From the NCBI GenBank assembly GCA_035627835.1, contig DASPKX010000005.1, positions 45,202 to 109,201 of the forward strand: DNA of 64,000 nucleotides. The letters are read 5' to 3'. The notes below the pieces were generated by a model. The model saw only the letters and a list, made by a program, of their open reading frames with translations, searched no databases and had not been told where the DNA came from. The position numbers were made by a program, and so were the translations under genes. Origin of the DNA: DASPKX01 sp035627835 (GTDB taxonomy: Bacteria; Verrucomicrobiota; Verrucomicrobiia; Limisphaerales; SXQI01). Positions 61,759 to 64,000 of the stretch are shown here, in pieces; within the stretch, counting starts at the first letter, position 1; every line of letters starts with the position of its first letter.

Positions 61759-61953
61759 ATGAAAGCGAACAGAGATAACGAGCAGAAACTGGCGAGCCTA
61801 CGGCGTGAACTGGATAGTGTGCGCCGCGCTTCGCTCATGGCCACACGACGAGGAGACTTTATGCGCGTGGCGAAGCTGACAAGCCAAGCGGCCAGCATCA
61901 ACCGCGCAATCATGGATGCTGAGGGTCTCAGCTCCATCGAACTGGAGGTGTGA
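61759..61953 (+). CDS. Small helical protein, 64 residues
   Basis: ATG 61759 opens a 64-codon frame whose product is almost all amphipathic helix: NEQKLASLRRELDSVRRASL, then RRGDFMRVAKLTSQAASINR, then a short acidic end SSIELEV. The heptad pattern suggests a two-helix coiled coil. Codon use and the absence of low-complexity residues make it look real, unlike the frames around it. No ribosome-binding site is evident. Downstream come tandem hairpin repeats and then a plus-strand terminator at 62439. Function unknown. Confidence 0.5.
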   Translation: MKANRDNEQKLASLRRELDSVRRASLMATRRGDFMRVAKLTSQAASINRAIMDAEGLSSIELEV

Positions 61954-61980
61954 GTTTGAAACGGGGGGCCTTCCCCAGGG

Positions 61981-62310
61981 GGCAGGAGGTTTCCCGCGGA
62001 GAGGCGGAAGAATTTCGGAGAAGATTTCCCGCAGAGACGCTGAGAGGCGGAGCGAGGAATTTTTACAAGAGGGAGCGGAGGCAGCCGAGAGCAAGAGGCT
62101 CAGCCTGAAGGCTGAGGCTACATCAGGGGGATGTTTCACGCACTGGGGCGAAAGAATTCCGGAGAAGATTTCCCGCGGAGTCGCGGAGGGGGGAAATTCA
62201 ACCGGAGGGGAGCGGAGGCGGCAGACGGAGGCGGGCGAGAGCAACAGGCTCAGCCTGAAGGCTGAGGCTACATGAGGATCTTTCCCGCGGAGGCGCGGAG
62301 AGGCAGAGGG
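61981..62310. repeat. Tandem repeat of about 150 bp with CTCAGCC hairpins
   Basis: Two similar units are arranged head to tail: CGGAGAAGATTTCCCGC at 62016 and 62160 (144 bp apart), and GGCTCAGCCTGAAGGCTGAG at 62097 and 62247 (150 bp apart), followed by GCTACAT. The second motif is a perfect 7-bp hairpin (CTCAGCC/GGCTGAG, loop TGAA). Extra TTCCCGCGGAG phrases occur at 61991 and 62282. The rest is GGAG-rich, as in GGCGGAG and GCGGAGGC. This looks like REP/BIME-type intergenic repeat DNA. No gene in the whole stretch 61954-62438. Confidence 0.75.
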
Positions 62311-62438
62311 GAAGGTGCTGGCAGCTCAGGGGAAATGTTGAGGGGTTTATCGGGTGGCCAACAAGTTGAATGAGCGCGGTTTGGCGCTACTTTAATCACA
62401 GCTTAGGAATGATGTGGTAGTCGTTCCAAGTCATGGGG

Positions 62439-62468
62439 CCCTCAGCCATCAATGGCTGAGGGTTTTTT
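62439..62468 (+). terminator. Rho-independent terminator (plus direction)
   Basis: CCCTCAGCCAT (62439-62449) pairs with ATGGCTGAGGG (62452-62462), an 11-bp perfect stem with a 2-base loop as written (practically 4 bases), followed directly by TTTTTT (62463-62468). The T run is on the plus strand, so it would end transcription coming from the left, including any transcript of the small gene at 61759. It overlaps the last codons of the minus-strand membrane protein gene. Its stem contains the same CTCAGCC/GGCTGAG core as the repeats at 62099 and 62249. Confidence 0.8.
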
Positions 62469-63359
62469 CTTTGCTTCAAAGGGGTTTTTCGATGGTTCTT
62501 CTTCAACTTCAATTGATTCAGCGGAGCTGCTTGCGAATGGGCTTTTGCCGGGTTTTGGCATTGGCTCGGGCGCGGGCTGGTTGAAGGGGTTTTGGATGTC
62601 GGCGGTGGAAATCTTGGGGATCGCCAGGGCGAGGTATAGCCAACCGAGGATTATGTGGAACGCCCAGAGTATGGCGAGCCGCGGGAGGTCGAGTTGGCCA
62701 AGGCCGTAAGCGAAGAGTCCAGCGAACATGAGGATGGCTCCAGGGGCGAGGGCGCCCACGCCGACTTTGTAGGCGCGGAGGAATGTCAGCGGCTTGGCGT
62801 AGGCCCAGGCAAGCAGTTTCACCACCAATCCATACATTGTGCCGAGGAGGTGCCATGTCAGCATGAGACCTGCCATGGAGCCAAAGACGATCGCGAGGAA
62901 GATGGGCGCTTCCCAAGCGCCATAGAGTGGCTCAACCGCCGACCGGCTGAGGTCCATGGTGTAACCGGCGAGGTAGGGAAAGGTGCGGTAGCCGAGGAAG
63001 GATTTTATCTGCAGGTCGTGGTCGCGCAGGGCGATCTCGAAGTCGCTGAGAGGCGAGCCGGAGGAGCGTTGGTCGCCCAGGGCGAGGATGGCCATGGTAT
63101 CGGTCTCAACCAGGGTGGCTGGGAGGCGGTCGGGCCATTGGAGGCCGACGGAGGTGATGCGGGCGTTTTCGGGGAGACGTTCGATAGCGCGCCAGAGGGC
63201 TGGACGGAATTGCGCGGCGAGGATGAGCAGAATGGCAGCCCCAATGAAACCGGCCATGGCCAGTTGCATGAGGAGGAGTTTCCGCCAGGGTCGCCCCGCA
63301 CAATCTGCGACCATGCCAGGGGTGACTGGAGGAAAGCCTGGTGAAAGCTTTCGACGCAC
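62442..63359 (-). CDS. Multipass inner-membrane protein of unknown function
   Basis: A 305-residue protein from GTG 63359; ATG 63314 is an alternative. About five TM helices: LLLMQLAMAGFIGAAILLIL, FLAIVFGSMAGLMLTWHLLG, LAPGAILMFAGLFAYGLGQL, LAILWAFHIILGWLYLALAI and a weaker one. A periplasmic loop of about 90 residues follows TM1 (ITSVGLQWPDRLPATLVETD). The cytoplasmic tail is Pro/Glu/Lys-rich (FNQPAPEPMPKPG). The layout, one helix then a periplasmic loop then a helical bundle, resembles DUF1189/Yip1-like proteins, but I would not name a family. Not in an operon. Confidence 0.65.
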   Translation of the reverse strand: MRRKLSPGFPPVTPGMVADCAGRPWRKLLLMQLAMAGFIGAAILLILAAQFRPALWRAIERLPENARITSVGLQWPDRLPATLVETDTMAILALGDQRSSGSPLSDFEIALRDHDLQIKSFLGYRTFPYLAGYTMDLSRSAVEPLYGAWEAPIFLAIVFGSMAGLMLTWHLLGTMYGLVVKLLAWAYAKPLTFLRAYKVGVGALAPGAILMFAGLFAYGLGQLDLPRLAILWAFHIILGWLYLALAIPKISTADIQNPFNQPAPEPMPKPGKSPFASSSAESIEVEEEPSKNPFEAKKKPSAIDG

Positions 63360-63681
63360 GCGAGGAGTATACGTGGGGCTCGGTGGCGCTGCACTCAGAT
63401 TTCAGCGAGCGGAAAGGACGTAAACAGAGGGAACAGAGTTGAACGGAGGGAACGGAGCACGGTGCGGGCGGTTTTGAGAATTGCTGAAAGTCGTGCGTTC
63501 CAAGAGAGGAAATCCGGATCTTAACGCAGAGCCGCAGAGGTGATCAGAGGGCGCAGAGAGTGCGTGCGGGTGCGGTTTGCCGCAGCTTGCGCAGTTGATG
63601 GAGATTAGGGGACAAGCATTTCAACCACGAAGGCCACGAAGGCCACGAAGGCCACGGAGGCCGCAAAGAACACGAAGGGGG
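63360..63681. other. Intergenic region with CCACGAAGG tandem repeat
   Basis: No gene. CCACGAAGG is repeated head to tail at 63625, 63634 and 63643, with a fourth copy CCACGGAGG at 63652; the phrase GCAGAGCCGCAGAGG lies at 63526-63540. It follows the sulfatase stop, so it is 3' flanking DNA of that gene. Upstream of the membrane protein gene (63360-63500) I see no clear promoter. Confidence 0.6.
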
Positions 63682-63999
63682 CTAGCGGTTTTTGGGGCGG
63701 GCTTGCTGTTGTTGTGGGGGTGGGGCTTGCTTTAGCGGCCAGTGTTCGGATTCGGTGCGGGCGGTTTTGAGGAATTGCTGCACTTGCTCGACGATGTTGG
63801 GGTTTTTGGTGGCGACGTTGTTGGTTTCGCCAATGTCCGTGGCGAGGTTGTAGAGTTCGATGGGGCCGAGGATATCGTTGCGGACGGCTTTCCATTGGCC
63901 CATGCGGACAGCTTGTTTGGAGCCGCCTTCGTGGAATTCCCAATACATGATGGGATGGGCCGGCTGGCGTTGGCCAAGGAGGGTTGGGACAACGGAGAT
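63682..63999 (-). CDS. Sulfatase, C-terminal part (gene continues past the right edge)
   Basis: The minus-strand frame is open from base 63999 to the stop at 63682 and gives the last 105 residues of a formylglycine-type sulfatase: SVVPTLLGQRQPAHPIMYWE, then GGSKQAVRMGQWKAVRN, IELYNLATDIGETNNVA and a C-terminal helix with a Gln/Pro-rich tail. This is the conserved C-terminal subdomain of secreted sulfatases of the arylsulfatase A type; the active-site Cys/Ser box lies outside the window. With the CE15 esterase it points to breakdown of complex polysaccharides. An internal ATG at 63948 is not the real start. Confidence 0.85.
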   Translation of the reverse strand: MSVVPTLLGQRQPAHPIMYWEFHEGGSKQAVRMGQWKAVRNDILGPIELYNLATDIGETNNVATKNPNIVEQVQQFLKTARTESEHWPLKQAPPPQQQQARPKNR

Positions 64000-64000
64000 G

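Noticed and set aside
63605..63943. A 112-codon minus-strand frame next to the sulfatase end
   Set aside because: It is in the wrong frame relative to the sulfatase; its hydrophobic end comes from the CCACGAAGG repeat.

Overview
The window reads as chromosomal DNA of a GC-rich Gram-negative bacterium, most likely Verrucomicrobiota (Pedosphaera/Limisphaera-like). This is inferred from gene content and not from a marker gene: an outer-membrane barrel protein, a CE15 glucuronoyl esterase and a sulfatase, large secreted Calx-beta/lamin-tail/LamG proteins ending in a short 'S-x-x-L-x-x-W ... FYRLR' module, a DUF2723 membrane glycosyltransferase, a propeller-type sensor kinase, and many short interspersed intergenic repeats. 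No rRNA gene, complete tRNA or CRISPR array was found.

Layout. (1) 1-1328: the right end of an integrated element. A tyrosine integrase runs off the left edge, next to a 3' fragment of tRNA-Val(TAC) that looks like the attachment site. (2) 1972-18023: mixed genes. They include a secreted alpha/beta hydrolase; a minus-strand operon of a FecR-TPR-outer-membrane-barrel fusion, a CHASE2 adenylate/guanylate cyclase and a rhomboid protease; carA; two phosphotransferase-fold kinases; a HAD phosphatase; and several unknowns. (3) 18391-21138: an M1 metallopeptidase with HEAT repeats, preceded by four TACACG motifs at an exact 10-bp period.

(4) 21122-37877: the most striking part, 13 minus-strand genes, mostly overlapping by 1-4 bases or separated by 5-13. 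They encode a P-loop kinase, an initiating sugar transferase, a left-handed-helix nucleotidyltransferase-like protein, a STAS protein, a HATPase-GAF-SpoIIE phosphatase, a phosphodiesterase-fold enzyme, an FkbM methyltransferase, a one-module NRPS (GNAT, partial C, A, T, TE), a Wzx-type flippase, three glycosyltransferases and a nucleotidyltransferase-fold protein. I read this as a surface-glycan pathway in which the NRPS supplies or attaches an amino-acid-derived group, controlled by a partner switch encoded in the same operon. The NRPS thioesterase has Cys-Glu-His where Ser-Asp-His is usual. The product and the link between NRPS and glycan are inference.

(5) 38150-44535: two universal stress proteins, a COG0731-type radical SAM protein and a stand-alone cyclic-nucleotide-binding protein in one operon; a TAT-exported isomerase-like protein; then nadC-birA-coaX, three cofactor genes packed end to end. 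(6) 44536-52300: a 1231-residue secreted multidomain protein flanked by repeat-rich DNA with decaying genes: a frameshifted WG-repeat gene, a duplicated 3' end of coaX and a frameshifted lipoprotein-like gene. (7) 52308-59781: an ECF sigma factor, an overlapping single-TM protein, a DUF2723 glycosyltransferase with TPRs and a propeller sensor kinase. (8) 59778-64000: a CE15 esterase, a small helical protein, roughly 150-bp tandem repeats with hairpins, a multipass membrane protein, and the 3' end of a sulfatase gene that continues past the right edge.
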